Shown piece after piece: positions 1 to 8,655 of a stretch of DNA of 64,000 nucleotides. Within the stretch, counting starts at the first letter, position 1. Each line of letters begins with the position of its first letter. The notes under the pieces were generated by a model. It saw only the letters and a program-made list of their open reading frames with translations, searched no databases and had not been told where the DNA came from. The stretch comes from Davidsoniella eucalypti (lineage: Eukaryota; Ascomycota; Sordariomycetes; Microascales; Ceratocystidaceae), in the NCBI GenBank assembly GCA_004009845.1, contig RMBW01000067.1, positions 1 to 64,000 of the forward strand. Direction: 5' to 3'. Both the position numbers and the translations under genes were made by a program.

Positions 1-3000
1 TGAAAGACTGGGTGAATATCCGAGGGTACGTTCAGGCGAACGTTATGGCTGCCTACAACTTCCAGGACAGTGTACCGTCTAGCTAGCCAGTCTAGCTTCT
101 TTGAAGGCCTTTCCGTAGTCAGGTGCTCGTGTTTAGGTAAACTAGGTCTCCTACTTTGAAACTTTCAGAGGGCTGGCGAAGACGGTTAGCACTGTTCTCC
201 TGGTGTTCTTGGGCGGCTGCCATGGCGACAATAGCGAACTGGTGGCATCACTTAGCTTTGCTAACCAATCCTGGCCCCGCGTACTGGAGACTTATTCGAG
301 GCTGGGGGCCTTGTACAGATGGTTCGATAATGTCGACGTTAAAACCGTGGTCATGAAGAAAGGAGAGAGGCCTGTAGCGGAAGAGATCCTGTTGTTTAGG
401 GCGAGTTGCGCTTGAGGCACAAGGAGGCCCAGTCGTCCTGGGCAAAGGAACAGAAATTGCGCAGGTATGTCTCAATCTCCTGATACTGCGTTCTTGGCTG
501 CCATCCGTCTGCGGATGGAACGCTGTGGACAGGCGACGCTGAATGCCGAACCGGCGACATACTTCTCCCCAGAATAATTGAGCAAATTGAGCCCTCTGTC
601 GGAGACATTGCTTGAGAAAACCGTGGTGCGAGAAAACATGGATTAGCAAGGCTTCAGCGGTGGCTTGTGCGTTGTAGACGACATAGGGATCAGGATTTGG
701 GACTTAGACAGGCGGTCGGTGACACCCAGAATGGAAGTATAGCCGAAGAGGTAGGTAGTGGTCCAATAAAGTCCATTGCTAGTTCAGCCCAGGGTCTAGA
801 CGGTACAGGCAGAGGTTTCAATAGACCGCGCTTCTGTCTCCGCCAGATCTTGCTCTTGCCGCAAGAAGAGCAGTTGGACACGAATCGTCGGACGTCGTTA
901 GTCAGGCCAGGCCAGGCATACTCGCGCGATACGAGATCACGAGTGATTGCTCTTCCTGGGTGTCCGGCCAGAGTAGAGTCGTGAATTTGCTGGATGATCT
1001 TGGTTCTCAGGGGTTCGTAATATGGGACCCAAAGTCTATCACGCCAGCGCAGCAGTCCGTCTTGGTCAACCTTACATTCGCCATCTGCCATTGCAGACCC
1101 CAGTCGGCGGGGAACGAGCGGGCTTCGTCTCGTACTAATTTACGAGCCAGCCACCAGCGGTTATTATTGGCAAGGGCTTGGTTCCATAGGTCAGTCATCT
1201 CGGGATCAGCGAAAGGGGATGATACTACTTCTCTAGTTGCGTTATCGTCAGTCGGCGCATCCTTGTCTGGCTCCTGAGCCCAAACTGCGCCAATTACTAC
1301 CAGGTCATTGCTCGCCTCACTCTTCTCGAGGAGTTGATGCACACGACTAACCAGCCTATCGTCTTTTTCGTCGGCTGGCAAGTCCCGGTCCCTTCTTGAA
1401 AGGGCGTCTGGTACAACTTGCTCGGTGCCTGGCGATGGCGCAGGCAGAAGCTGAAGTCAGAGAGCTCATATCCCCAGCGGCGCCGTCTTTCGGCAAGCGT
1501 CCTCTTAGTGCGAAAGTACTCCCGATTACGGTGGTCAGTGTATACCACAAAGTCAACCCCTAGGAGGAAATGGCGCCATTCTCGAATGGACCAGTAAATA
1601 GCCAACATCTCCTTGTCGTGAATCGGGTAATTGGCTTCCGGGGGAGTAAGTTTGCGCGAGAGGAAGGCGATGGGGTGCATAAGGCCATCATCGCCTCGCT
1701 GGGATAATTCTGCTCCTAAGGCGTAACCAGACGAGTCGGCGGTCAGTACGGTTTCTTTCAGGGGGTCAAAAGGAGTCAGAACAGGGGGAGTAAGGAAGGC
1801 TTTCTTAACTTCGGCAAAAGAGTGAGCGCAGGCATCAGACCATACGAAAGGGGTGTCCTTCTTGGTTAACCCTACCAGAGGCGCCATTAATTCTGACAGT
1901 CGAGGCACAAAATCTCTGTAGAAATTCACGAAGCCAATAAACCCGCGTAAACCTTTCAATGTCGTAGGTGGTTTCCATTCACGAATCGCTAGGGTTTTCT
2001 CGGGGTCAGCCTTGATACCAATACCTGGGCCGACTATGAATCGAGGAACTTAATCTCCTTAGCCAGAAAGTGACACTTGCGCAAGTCGAGTTGGAGGCCG
2101 GCTTGATCGAGTGCATGGACGATCTCGAGCACTAGTTGTCTATGCTCCTCCTCAGTACCGCTGGAGTAAATATCCACGTCATCGATATAAGCGCTGCAGC
2201 TAATACCCAGCCATTTTCCGAAGGACCGAGTTGATGTAGCGTTGGAAAGCAGCAGGGGCGTTGGTCAGACCGAAAGGGATGACGTTCCATTCGAAGGCCC
2301 CTAGGGGAGTCCGAAAAGCGGTTAACTCCTCATAGCCAGGGGCTATACGAATACGATGAAAGGCAGCAATGACATCTACTTTGGACACCCACTTGGCTTC
2401 CGAAATTTGCCGCAGGGTGTCATGGATAAGGGTAAGGGGTATGAGTCCTTTTTGGAAATAGCGTTGACTGCGCGGTAGTCTACGCAGAAACGAATTCCAC
2501 CTCCAGGTTTCTTTACAAATAGCACTGGAGAGCCCACTTCAGACTTTGTGTCCTTTATCCATTTAGTAGCCAGTAGTTCCGTCAGCGTCTTCTGCATCAC
2601 CAACAACTCTGCGCGAGACAACGGGTACAGCGATTGTATAGGTAACGTCTTTCCCTCTATCAGCTCGATCTTCAAGTCCACTCCAGGCCGGTGCGGCGGG
2701 AGGTCCTTGGACGCTTTTGCCTCGAAGGCAGAGGCTACGGGTCTTAACCACTCAGGTAGCGGCGGTCTCTCCTGTTCCTTTTGCGCTAATGCTCTGTTGA
2801 CGTCCTCCAGCGTAATACGGAAGATGGCGAGGTCGTCGTCGTTGTCGCAAAGGGCATGAAATTCGTCGGGAGTAAGTTCTTCGGCTGTAGGTACTTCAAT
2901 CTGCCCGGAACGAGGGTGCAAGTGCACGTCGTGGTTGATGAGCCAGCGTTGACCGAGTATCAGGTCTTCGGTCTGGCCGGGGACGACGTAGGCCCATATG

Positions 3001-3301
3001 TCCTCGTGGTGGTCGGGCAAGTGTAGGGTGAACTGGGCGATTTGGGTGATGACGGGAGGACTGGTTTGCGATGCAGCGAGTGATACCTTACGAGGTTCGA
3101 TGGGTAATGTCTTCGTGGCGTAGGCGAGTAGGCGCGGGGGCACGACGGCGAGGCAGAGACAGCCACTGTCGACGAGAGCCTTCGTAGAAAAGGTATTCAT
3201 AGATAAATCTAGATACGTTCCCTTAGCTCCCATCTCTAATCTAACTATCTGTTCGCCTTCCATCGTATCCTCCTTACCAGGGCGCGACTTGTCCTGGTCA
3301 C
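1..3301 (-). pseudogene. Degenerate gypsy pol of element A1 (PR-RT-RNase H-IN)
   Basis: Read on the minus strand, the pol region shows an aspartic protease (active site VDSG near 3170), the RT fingers and palm (CVDYRAVNA near 2480, FGLTNAPAAFQ near 2240, YIDD catalytic box near 2190), RNase H (TADSSGYALG near 1720, HDKEML near 1610, YTDHRN near 1545), the integrase zinc domain (H..H..C..C near 960-860) and the integrase core (FHPQTDG near 520). The frame changes at about 2430, 2205, 2035, 1390-1430 and 500, so no full polyprotein can be made. The first ATG at 3263 lies 38 nt past the gag stop in another frame. This is an old copy, not a functional gene. Confidence 0.93.
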
Positions 3302-5209
3302 CTAAAAATCCATCAAATCATCCTCATCGGTGGCCGGGCGGTGCGTGTTGGTAGAGGCTACCACGGCGGTGCTTTCGGACGAGGGCAGCAGGCGATCCAT
3401 CATCAGGTGGTCCGTTTTCGCAAGTTCTTCACGTACCGCGGGGCGGACTTCATCGCGTATGGCCGTCTTCACAGCGCTGTTGATTGCGTTGACCAGCACC
3501 TTGTTCGTCTTGGGTCCATGTAAGGTTCTGCGAGAGGGGCATTGGTTGGCGATGTGCCCGGGCTGTGAGCAGATGAAGCAGACTCCTTCTCGAAACATGC
3601 GATTGCGTTCAGCAGGGCTAGGACGTGGCCTATCATTGCGGGGTTGCTGAGGTTGACGAGGTGCGTTGTTACGTGAAGGGGGCTCGGCACGCGCCCTCCA
3701 GTTGTCGCTATCGCGGTAGTGGGTAGGACGCGAGGTCTTCTTAGTGTAAGGACCGTAGTAATCGTGGTGGCGGCTGAAATGGTCGAGCAGGCTCTCAGTG
3801 ACTTCCCTGTAAGTAGGCAGGCTCCAGAGGATGGTGGTTTTGACCACTAGCTCTTCCCGTGTGGCGCGACGTAGGAGGTCGATGAGCATGTCGTCGTCTT
3901 GCATACCTGCGGCCAGAGCTAACCCTTCGAAACGGTTGAAGAAGTCGAGGAATGATTCGTGGGACTCCTGGCGGGCACCAAAGAAGGCAGTGCGGGCTTG
4001 CGACTTACGGGCACGGCTGCGGAACATGAGGTCGAGTTTGTCTAGCAGCTTGTCGTATGAGCCGGGTTGTTCGCTAATGGAGACGAAGAATTCGTTGAGT
4101 TTGGCGCGTGTGTCGGTGCCCAGTCGGCTGAACAGGTAAGCAGTTCGGGCCAGCTCGTCGCCTATAGCTCGGCCATCGATTCGCATCTTGAAGACTGCTA
4201 GGGTTCGCCAGTTTTCATACTCTGCGTGAGTGCCTCCAAATTCGATAAGGTGAGGCTGAGATGGGCGGACGCGGCTACGGGATCTCGAACGTCTTCGGGT
4301 AGTGACGGCAGTAGTTGGGACAGGAGGCATGGCGGGAGCAGTAGGTTCAGTATGGTTGCCTATGACCAATTGGGACAGTAGCGAGACAGTGTCCTTCAAT
4401 TCCCTAAGTTCGTTAAGCAGCGCATTGTCGGCAGGCTGGGGGGCGCGTGAATGAGCAGGGCCAGGAGAACGCGTCGGCTGACGGCCACGGGATGGGGGAC
4501 GCGACGCGTGGCGGACAGACATTCCCATGCTTTCGGCCAGACGGGCCAAGTCAGAGTCGGGGGAAGGGTGCTGGCTGACGGAGGGGCGACGACGAGAATG
4601 GGTATCTACACCAGGGGCAAAGTGGGATAGGCTTCGAACAGAGGCAGCACGACTAATGGCACGGGTGTGCGTGGTCTCGTACGAGATTAATTCCTCAGCT
4701 TCATATGCAGCGGCCCGTGGAGCGACTAGAGGAGCGCGGGAAGAGTGCACGGGGTTACCATCCTTATCACGCGGGGGAGAGCGTGGGATGCCGATGAAAC
4801 AGGAGGAAAGGAGACGTGAGGATACGTGAGCACGAGCACGCGCTTCGCGGATTACGCGGTTACCACAGGCGACGTGGCCAACAAAGTCACCGGTGAAGGA
4901 GAGGTGGCCCAAGTTATCGTGAAAGTGTTCCTTATGGGCGAGGACGTCGCGTGTGGAAGGGCAAAAGCCAAGGAGGGAGGCCAGACGGGCGCGCTCCTTG
5001 CGCTTGAATAGTGCGAGGTAACACCAGCCGGGTTTGCGCCAGGCGCGCTTCGTAGGTAGGTCAAGGGCGGACAAGATGTAGCCCTCAGCCGGTTCCTGGT
5101 TGGGGTTTAGGGTGAAAACACGCGCTAGGGCAAGGTTATGCCAGGTGTGGTAGACGCAGCGAGTTAGGGTAGCAAGGAGACCCCAGAACAGAAATAGCAA
5201 GCCAGACAT
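3302..5209 (-). CDS. Gag polyprotein of element A1, with N-terminal hydrophobic segment
   Basis: Intact reading frame of 635 codons, taken from the ATG at 5209. The frame is open further upstream, but that part reads through the leader hairpin repeats and lies between the primer-binding site and this ATG. The protein starts with a hydrophobic stretch (MSGLLFLFWGLLATL) followed by a PGWCYLALF block, a Ser/Arg/Pro-rich middle, a retrotransposon gag core (around 3780-4230) and a CCHC zinc knuckle (CFICSQPGHIANQC, near 3550-3590). The knuckle marks it as a nucleic-acid-binding capsid protein. An N-terminal membrane-like segment is unusual for Ty3/gypsy Gag, but related starts are seen in the A2 and E gag fragments here. 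The frame ends at a TTTTTAG, and pol follows in the -1 frame. Confidence 0.88.
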   Translation of the reverse strand: MSGLLFLFWGLLATLTRCVYHTWHNLALARVFTLNPNQEPAEGYILSALDLPTKRAWRKPGWCYLALFKRKERARLASLLGFCPSTRDVLAHKEHFHDNLGHLSFTGDFVGHVACGNRVIREARARAHVSSRLLSSCFIGIPRSPPRDKDGNPVHSSRAPLVAPRAAAYEAEELISYETTHTRAISRAASVRSLSHFAPGVDTHSRRRPSVSQHPSPDSDLARLAESMGMSVRHASRPPSRGRQPTRSPGPAHSRAPQPADNALLNELRELKDTVSLLSQLVIGNHTEPTAPAMPPVPTTAVTTRRRSRSRSRVRPSQPHLIEFGGTHAEYENWRTLAVFKMRIDGRAIGDELARTAYLFSRLGTDTRAKLNEFFVSISEQPGSYDKLLDKLDLMFRSRARKSQARTAFFGARQESHESFLDFFNRFEGLALAAGMQDDDMLIDLLRRATREELVVKTTILWSLPTYREVTESLLDHFSRHHDYYGPYTKKTSRPTHYRDSDNWRARAEPPSRNNAPRQPQQPRNDRPRPSPAERNRMFREGVCFICSQPGHIANQCPSRRTLHGPKTNKVLVNAINSAVKTAIRDEVRPAVREELAKTDHLMMDRLLPSSESTAVVASTNTHRPATDEDDLMDF

Positions 5210-5268
5210 GGTGACTTGGACGTGTGCGAGAAGCGGGCGAGCGGACGGATAAGGCAGGTGCAATAGGG

Positions 5269-5519
5269 CAAGCAAACGGCTTGGACAGGACGAATAAAGG
5301 CAAGCAAACGGCTTGGACAAAGGGAGAAATCAAGCGGTCGGCTTGTACAGGAAAAGGGGCAAGCGGACGGCTTGGACAGGAAAAGTGGCAAGCGGACGGC
5401 TTGGACAGGAAGAGAGGCAAGCGGACGGCTTGGACAACAGAGAGGGCAAGCGGACGGCTTGGACGGAAGAGAGGGCAAGCAGACGGCTTGGACAGAAAAG
5501 AGGGCAAGCAGACGGCTTG
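5269..5519 (-). repeat. Nine-unit hairpin array in the A1 leader
   Basis: There are nine tandem units, the last seven at an exact 29-bp period (starts 5331, 5360, 5389, 5418, 5447, 5476, 5505) and the first two at 5269 and 5301. Each unit holds the inverted repeat CAAGC-5nt-GCTTG, mostly followed by GAC. In the transcript this is GTC followed by a 5-bp stem-loop. The array fills most of the untranslated leader between the primer-binding site and the gag ATG. A matching but more diverged array lies in element A2. Confidence 0.92.
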
Positions 5520-5540
5520 GACAACAAAAACTTAAGAGTT

Positions 5541-5551
5541 ATCGGTCTCAA
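5541..5551 (-). other. Primer-binding site of A1 (self-primer type)
   Basis: Plus-strand ATCGGTCTCAA lies 2 nt outside the LTR that starts at 5554. Its reverse complement TTGAGACCGAT occurs inside the LTR at 5607-5617. In the transcript the PBS can therefore pair with a site within the LTR, 46 nt after the TATA-like box. I saw no obvious tRNA-type PBS beginning TGG at this junction. Confidence 0.75.
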
Positions 5552-5553
5552 AA

Positions 5554-5733
5554 TGAGACGATATACGAGGATTTGCGAGGAAAAATGGTCGTAAAGATGA
5601 ATTGAATTGAGACCGATGAGGGAGAAAGAGAAACTAAGACTAAACTACGAGGGAATCGGTCCCTATTTATGTCAAAGTCAAGTAGGGCCAAGGCATGACT
5701 TGGCCAATACTGATGGGCCTTAGACCCTTACAA
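5554..5733 (-). repeat. 5' LTR of element A1
   Basis: This 180-bp LTR begins TG and ends CA (TGAGACGATA ... CCCTTACA on the plus strand) and is read on the minus strand. It contains a TATA-like box (TATTTATG on plus, 5664-5671), the self-primer partner at 5607-5617, and a U3 palindrome GGCCAAG-6nt-CTTGGCC at 5686-5705. It aligns with the A2 LTR at 6170-6350 and the D LTR at 9406-9585. Confidence 0.9.
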
Positions 5734-5833
5734 GTTTCTCCTTGATAATTAGGAAGGCCTCGTAGTAGCCAACGAGGGCGGCGCAGTTCAGGGAGGCCAG
5801 GATGACCAGAAACAGGAAGGTGAAGTCAGACAT
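5734..5833 (-). pseudogene. Gag N-terminus of element A2, cut off by A1
   Basis: The first 33 codons of a second gag start at the ATG at 5833 and run into the A1 LTR at 5733. The start MSDFTFLFLVILASL is again hydrophobic and resembles the A1 gag start. The rest of A2 is not in the window; it would lie beyond the left end of A1 if A1 inserted here. Confidence 0.8.
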
Positions 5834-5876
5834 CGTGACTAAGGGCGCAAGGAGTAATCAAGCGGACTGGTAGGGG

Positions 5877-6139
5877 CAAGCCTGGTAAGGGGAAGGCTTG
5901 GACAAGGGGGCAGACTGTTTAGAGGGAGTCTGGACGGGGTAAGAAGGCAAACAGAGACAGTGTTTGGACAGAGGAGGAAAAGCAAGCAGACGGCTTGAAC
6001 AAAGTAGAGGGCAAGCGGACGGCTTGGACTGGATAGAAAGCAAGCGGACGGCTTGGACAGAATAGGTAGCAAGCGGACGGCTTGGACAGAGATAACACAG
6101 CGAGCAGATGCTCGGACAAAAGGGGCAAGCGGATGCTTG
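5877..6139 (-). repeat. Nine-hairpin array in the A2 leader, with compensating changes
   Basis: Nine inverted repeats lie at 5877-5900, 5911-5932, 5948-5966, 5983-5997, 6012-6026, 6041-6055, 6070-6084, 6101-6114 and 6126-6139. Stems differ between units: CAAGCC/GGCTTG, CAGACT/AGTCTG, CAAACA/TGTTTG, CAAGC/GCTTG and CGAGC/GCTCG. All but one are followed by GAC on the plus strand; the exception reads AAC. The first three have loops of 7-12 nt, the others 4-5 nt. The stem pairing is conserved while the sequence is not, which points to selection on RNA (or DNA) structure. Confidence 0.9.
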
Positions 6140-6156
6140 GACAAGATAAAGAAGTT

Positions 6157-6350
6157 ATCGGTCTCAAAATGAGACGATATACGAGGAGTTGCGATGAAAA
6201 CTGGTCGTAAAAGAATAGTTTGATTGAGACCGATGAAGGAGAAAGAGAAACTAAGACTAATAATCGGCGGGAATAGGTCCCTACTTATAGCCGATTCTAG
6301 TACTGACAAGGAATGCCTTGGCTAACCTTACTAGGCCTTAGTCTCTTACA
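6157..6350 (-). repeat. 5' LTR of element A2 with adjacent self-primer PBS
   Basis: The LTR is 6170-6350 (181 bp, TGAGACGATA ... CTCTTACA on plus), read on the minus strand. The PBS ATCGGTCTCAA is at 6157-6167, followed by a 2-nt spacer, and its partner TTGAGACCGAT is in the LTR at 6224-6234. The distance from that partner to the TATA-like box is 47 nt, and U3 holds CAAGG-4nt-CCTTG. To the right are 28 bases (6351-6378) matching the end of a C-type LTR, so A2 probably went into an older C LTR. Confidence 0.88.
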
Positions 6351-6436
6351 GAACCAACCAGGGCCTTAGACCCTTACATGTATTATAGATTTTATCAGTT
6401 AGAATTAGTTAGTCTGCCGAGGGGGGAGGGGGCTAA
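6351..6436. repeat. C-type LTR end fragment and polypurine tract
   Basis: Positions 6351-6378 match the last bases of the C-family LTR (ending CCCTTACA). After a short AT-rich stretch comes GAGGGGGGAGGGGG at 6419-6432, directly before the B LTR at 6437. A purine run in this place is the polypurine tract expected upstream of a 3' LTR, so the B LTR to the right is likely a 3' LTR whose internal part is lost. Confidence 0.65.
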
Positions 6437-6614
6437 TGTCACGGGCTAAGGCCCAGTTGGTATTTGTCTAGGTATTTACCTAGTCAGATAAACGGCTATA
6501 AATAGGGACCTATTCCCGCCGTATTCCAACAGATATTAGCCTTTCTCCTTCATCGGTATCAATCGAAGTCCTTTCTACTAGATTGCTTGCCACTGCCTCA
6601 CCTAGTTCGTGTCA
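6437..6614 (+). repeat. LTR of family B, copy B2 (probable 3' LTR)
   Basis: This 178-bp LTR begins TGTCACGGGC and ends TTCGTGTCA. Its reverse complement matches 11558-11730. It holds TATAAATA at 6491-6498, the self-primer segment ATCGGTATCAA at 6552-6562 (47 nt after the box), and the U3 palindrome CTAGGTA-2nt-TACCTAG. It is preceded by a polypurine tract and is not followed by its own PBS. Confidence 0.88.
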
Positions 6615-6750
6615 TTGTGGCTGATGGAGAGAAGGACTATTATCTGTTGGAATAACGGCGGGAAGACGTCCCTATTTATAACCGTTTTGCATAGGCTTAG
6701 ATTAAGCTTAGCCGAAACCAACCAGGGCCTTAGACCCTTACAGATTTCAA
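6615..6750 (-). repeat. Partial C-family LTR, ending exactly at its self-primer
   Basis: The fragment matches the U3 part of the C LTR (7430-7608) read on the minus strand and ends at CCCTTACA (6750). Its other end is TTGTGGCTGAT at 6615-6625, the C self-primer segment with one change, joined directly to the B2 LTR. The R/U5 part is missing. Confidence 0.8.
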
Positions 6751-7120
6751 GAAACTTGGCCCGTTCAAGGCTCTTCAAAAGGTCTCGACACATGCATATA
6801 AACTCGACTTGCCTGACACTATGAAGGTTCACCCTGTTTTCCATGTTTCCTTGCTTGAGCCAGCCGCTTCCGACCCGTATCCTGGCCAGATCAATCCCGC
6901 TCCGCCCCCAGTTATCGTTGATGGCGAAGAGGAATTCTTTGTTGACGAGATTCTTGATGTTCGTTCCCGGGGCCGTGTAAATATCAGATGGGAATACCTT
7001 GTTAAATGGACTGGTTATTCTACACCAACCTGGACTTCGTTCGACTCCATCCAGGATACCAGAGCTTTCCAAGATTTTTTGACCCAGTATCCCGACAAAC
7101 CGGGCCCCAGAAGTCGCTGA
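6751..7120 (+). pseudogene. C-terminal pol fragment with chromodomain (family X)
   Basis: An open frame on the plus strand encodes the integrase C-terminal region (GPFKALQKV, VHPVFHVSLLEP) and a chromodomain (EFFVDEIL, YLVKWTGYS, PTWTSFDSI) and stops at 7120. This is the 3' end of a chromovirus pol gene. The rest of pol is missing to the left, where the frame is cut by a C LTR at 6750. The purine-rich AAGGAGGAGGG at 7135-7145 and the X LTR at 7149 follow directly, which ties this pol to family X. Chromodomains of this type are thought to steer integration toward modified histones. Confidence 0.9.
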
Positions 7121-7840
7121 GGACATCGACCCTTAAGGAGGAGGGTACTGTTATGAAATAACACTCGCAGACTCTCCGCATGAGGCTTAGACTTGATACA
7201 CAGCCTCACCTTTCGACTCCGGTGGCAACAATTCCTGCATTGGGCTTAGACTGGATACACAGCCAACACATCATTGCCTCTAACTTCTGTCCGTAGACCA
7301 AATCCTTCTGTTTTCTTCCTCTCTCGGTTTAACATATATATCTTGCTTGTTTCTTCTTTTTCTGTTCTCTTCTTTCCTTTCCCCTCCAAGCTTACAACTC
7401 TCTGTGTACCTGACCTCCTAGTGCAACCTTGAGAGGATCTAAGGAGGGACGAGGCCAACAATCTTAGAAAGGGTGATTAGATTGTGGCCGATGGAGAGAA
7501 GGACTATTATCTGTTGGAATAACGGCGGGAAGACGTCCCTATTTATAACCGTTTTGCATAGGCTTAGATCAAGCTTAGCCAAACCAACCAGGGCCTTAGA
7601 CCCTTACAATAGCCTCCCCCTCCACCGGCAGAAAAAATATACTACCTAACTAATGTTTTTCTAATTACAAATACCAATAAAACAACCCGTGTACGCTGAA
7701 ACCAATATTGCAACATCAATAAATTCCTGCCTAATCCTTGGCGTGCCCGAAACTCTTGGGGGCGTGTATATTCTGCATCTGCGACGCCCAGGGGGGGTGC
7801 AATCCGACCACGAGATGTACTAATCCTTCTGCTTCTGATC

Positions 7841-8270
7841 ACGACTTAGCCGGGCTTGATACCGGGGCGTGCACGACTTAACCGGGCTTGATACCGGGGC
7901 GTATGTGAAGCCTTGGGGGGTACATGGCGTCATCATTTCCCCCTGCCTGTCGCAGGAAAAATGGTTGAAAAGGCGGTATAAAGATAAAGGGGGCGCCGTC
8001 GGGCGCATTCGAGGGGTTTCCAGGGCCTGGTAAATGCAATTCTGTGGGATGGGGGTCCGTGTTGACCCCCGGAAAGACCGGACAGAGGGTGCATGCACCC
8101 CCAAAAAATGTAAAAAAGGGTGTGAAAATCCTAGCGACCTTAGCGCACGGCTAACGGGGTCGTACAGGAGTAGATGGCCTGTTGGCTGCAATGGAGGGAT
8201 GTATGCCGTGGAGACTCTGTGTCTATTCCGGTTCGACTACGACTTAGCCGGGCTGGTTCCCAGGGCGTAC
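7841..8270. repeat. 32-bp repeats and hairpins in the interior of element C
   Basis: A 32-bp unit starting ACGACTTAGCCGGGCTTG is tandemly repeated at 7841-7872 and 7873-7904; a diverged third copy lies at 8239-8270. Between them are the inverted repeat GGGGGTC-6nt-GACCCCC (8051-8070) and the perfect palindrome GGGTGCATGCACCC (8087-8100). This GC-rich, structured interior could serve RNA packaging or dimerisation, which is inference. Confidence 0.75.
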
Positions 8271-8644
8271 AATCGACACCCTTTCAACAGGCGTGTGCAC
8301 TCATACAGGTCCATTTTAGCGGGATGACAGAGGTCTACATCAGGCTCTATTTCTGCGGAGAACCAGCGTAATCCCAAAGTTAATGTCGGCTTAATTTCAG
8401 AGAACGTTACAGAGGTACTACTTCCGCGACGATTTGCATCGTTTTACGGGTACTTGACGGCTTCACTTCAGTAAGCAGCGGCATAACAGGGGGAAAACGT
8501 CGGCTCAATTACAAAGAGAGGACGGGTAAATAAAGATAAGGCATTTTCACAGCGCCAAAAAGAGGGGTAATTATCACCAAAAAACGAAGGTATAATAACA
8601 GAAACGAAGGGTGATCGCGTCAAACGTCGACGATCTAAAGGTTG

Positions 8645-8655
8645 ATCGGCCACAA
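8645..8655 (-). other. Primer-binding site of element C (self-primer type)
   Basis: Plus-strand ATCGGCCACAA lies 2 nt from the LTR at 8658. The exact reverse complement TTGTGGCCGAT lies inside both LTRs (8710-8720 and 7482-7492), 47 nt from the TATA-like box. Confidence 0.78.

Larger units (their letters stand above)
1..5733 (-). mobile_element. Ty3/gypsy LTR retrotransposon A1 (5' LTR to integrase; runs off left edge)
   Basis: This is a long, degenerate Ty3/gypsy element read on the minus strand. In transcript order it has a 5' LTR (5554-5733), a primer-binding site 2 nt inside (5541-5551), a leader with nine hairpin repeats (5269-5519), gag (5209-3302), then protease, reverse transcriptase, RNase H and integrase, which continue past position 1. 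The order protease-RT-RNase H-integrase is that of Metaviridae-type elements. Gag is intact but pol has at least five frame breaks, so the copy is dead. It lies in the gag of another copy (A2), whose coding sequence stops exactly at 5734. The 3' LTR and any target duplication are outside the window. Confidence 0.93.

Noticed and set aside
5136..5535. Frames with repeated KPSACPL-like or QADGLD-like units
   Set aside because: They are translations of the leader hairpin array in several frames and both strands; no frame is favoured.
7820..8191. 123-codon minus-strand frame in element C
   Set aside because: Rich in Pro, Ser, Arg and Thr with no domain, and it runs through the repeats and hairpins; likely chance in GC-rich DNA.
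8220..8260. GGTTCGA motif in element C suggesting a tRNA-derived part
   Set aside because: The bases after it do not continue a T-arm; the motif lies in the third copy of the 32-bp repeat.
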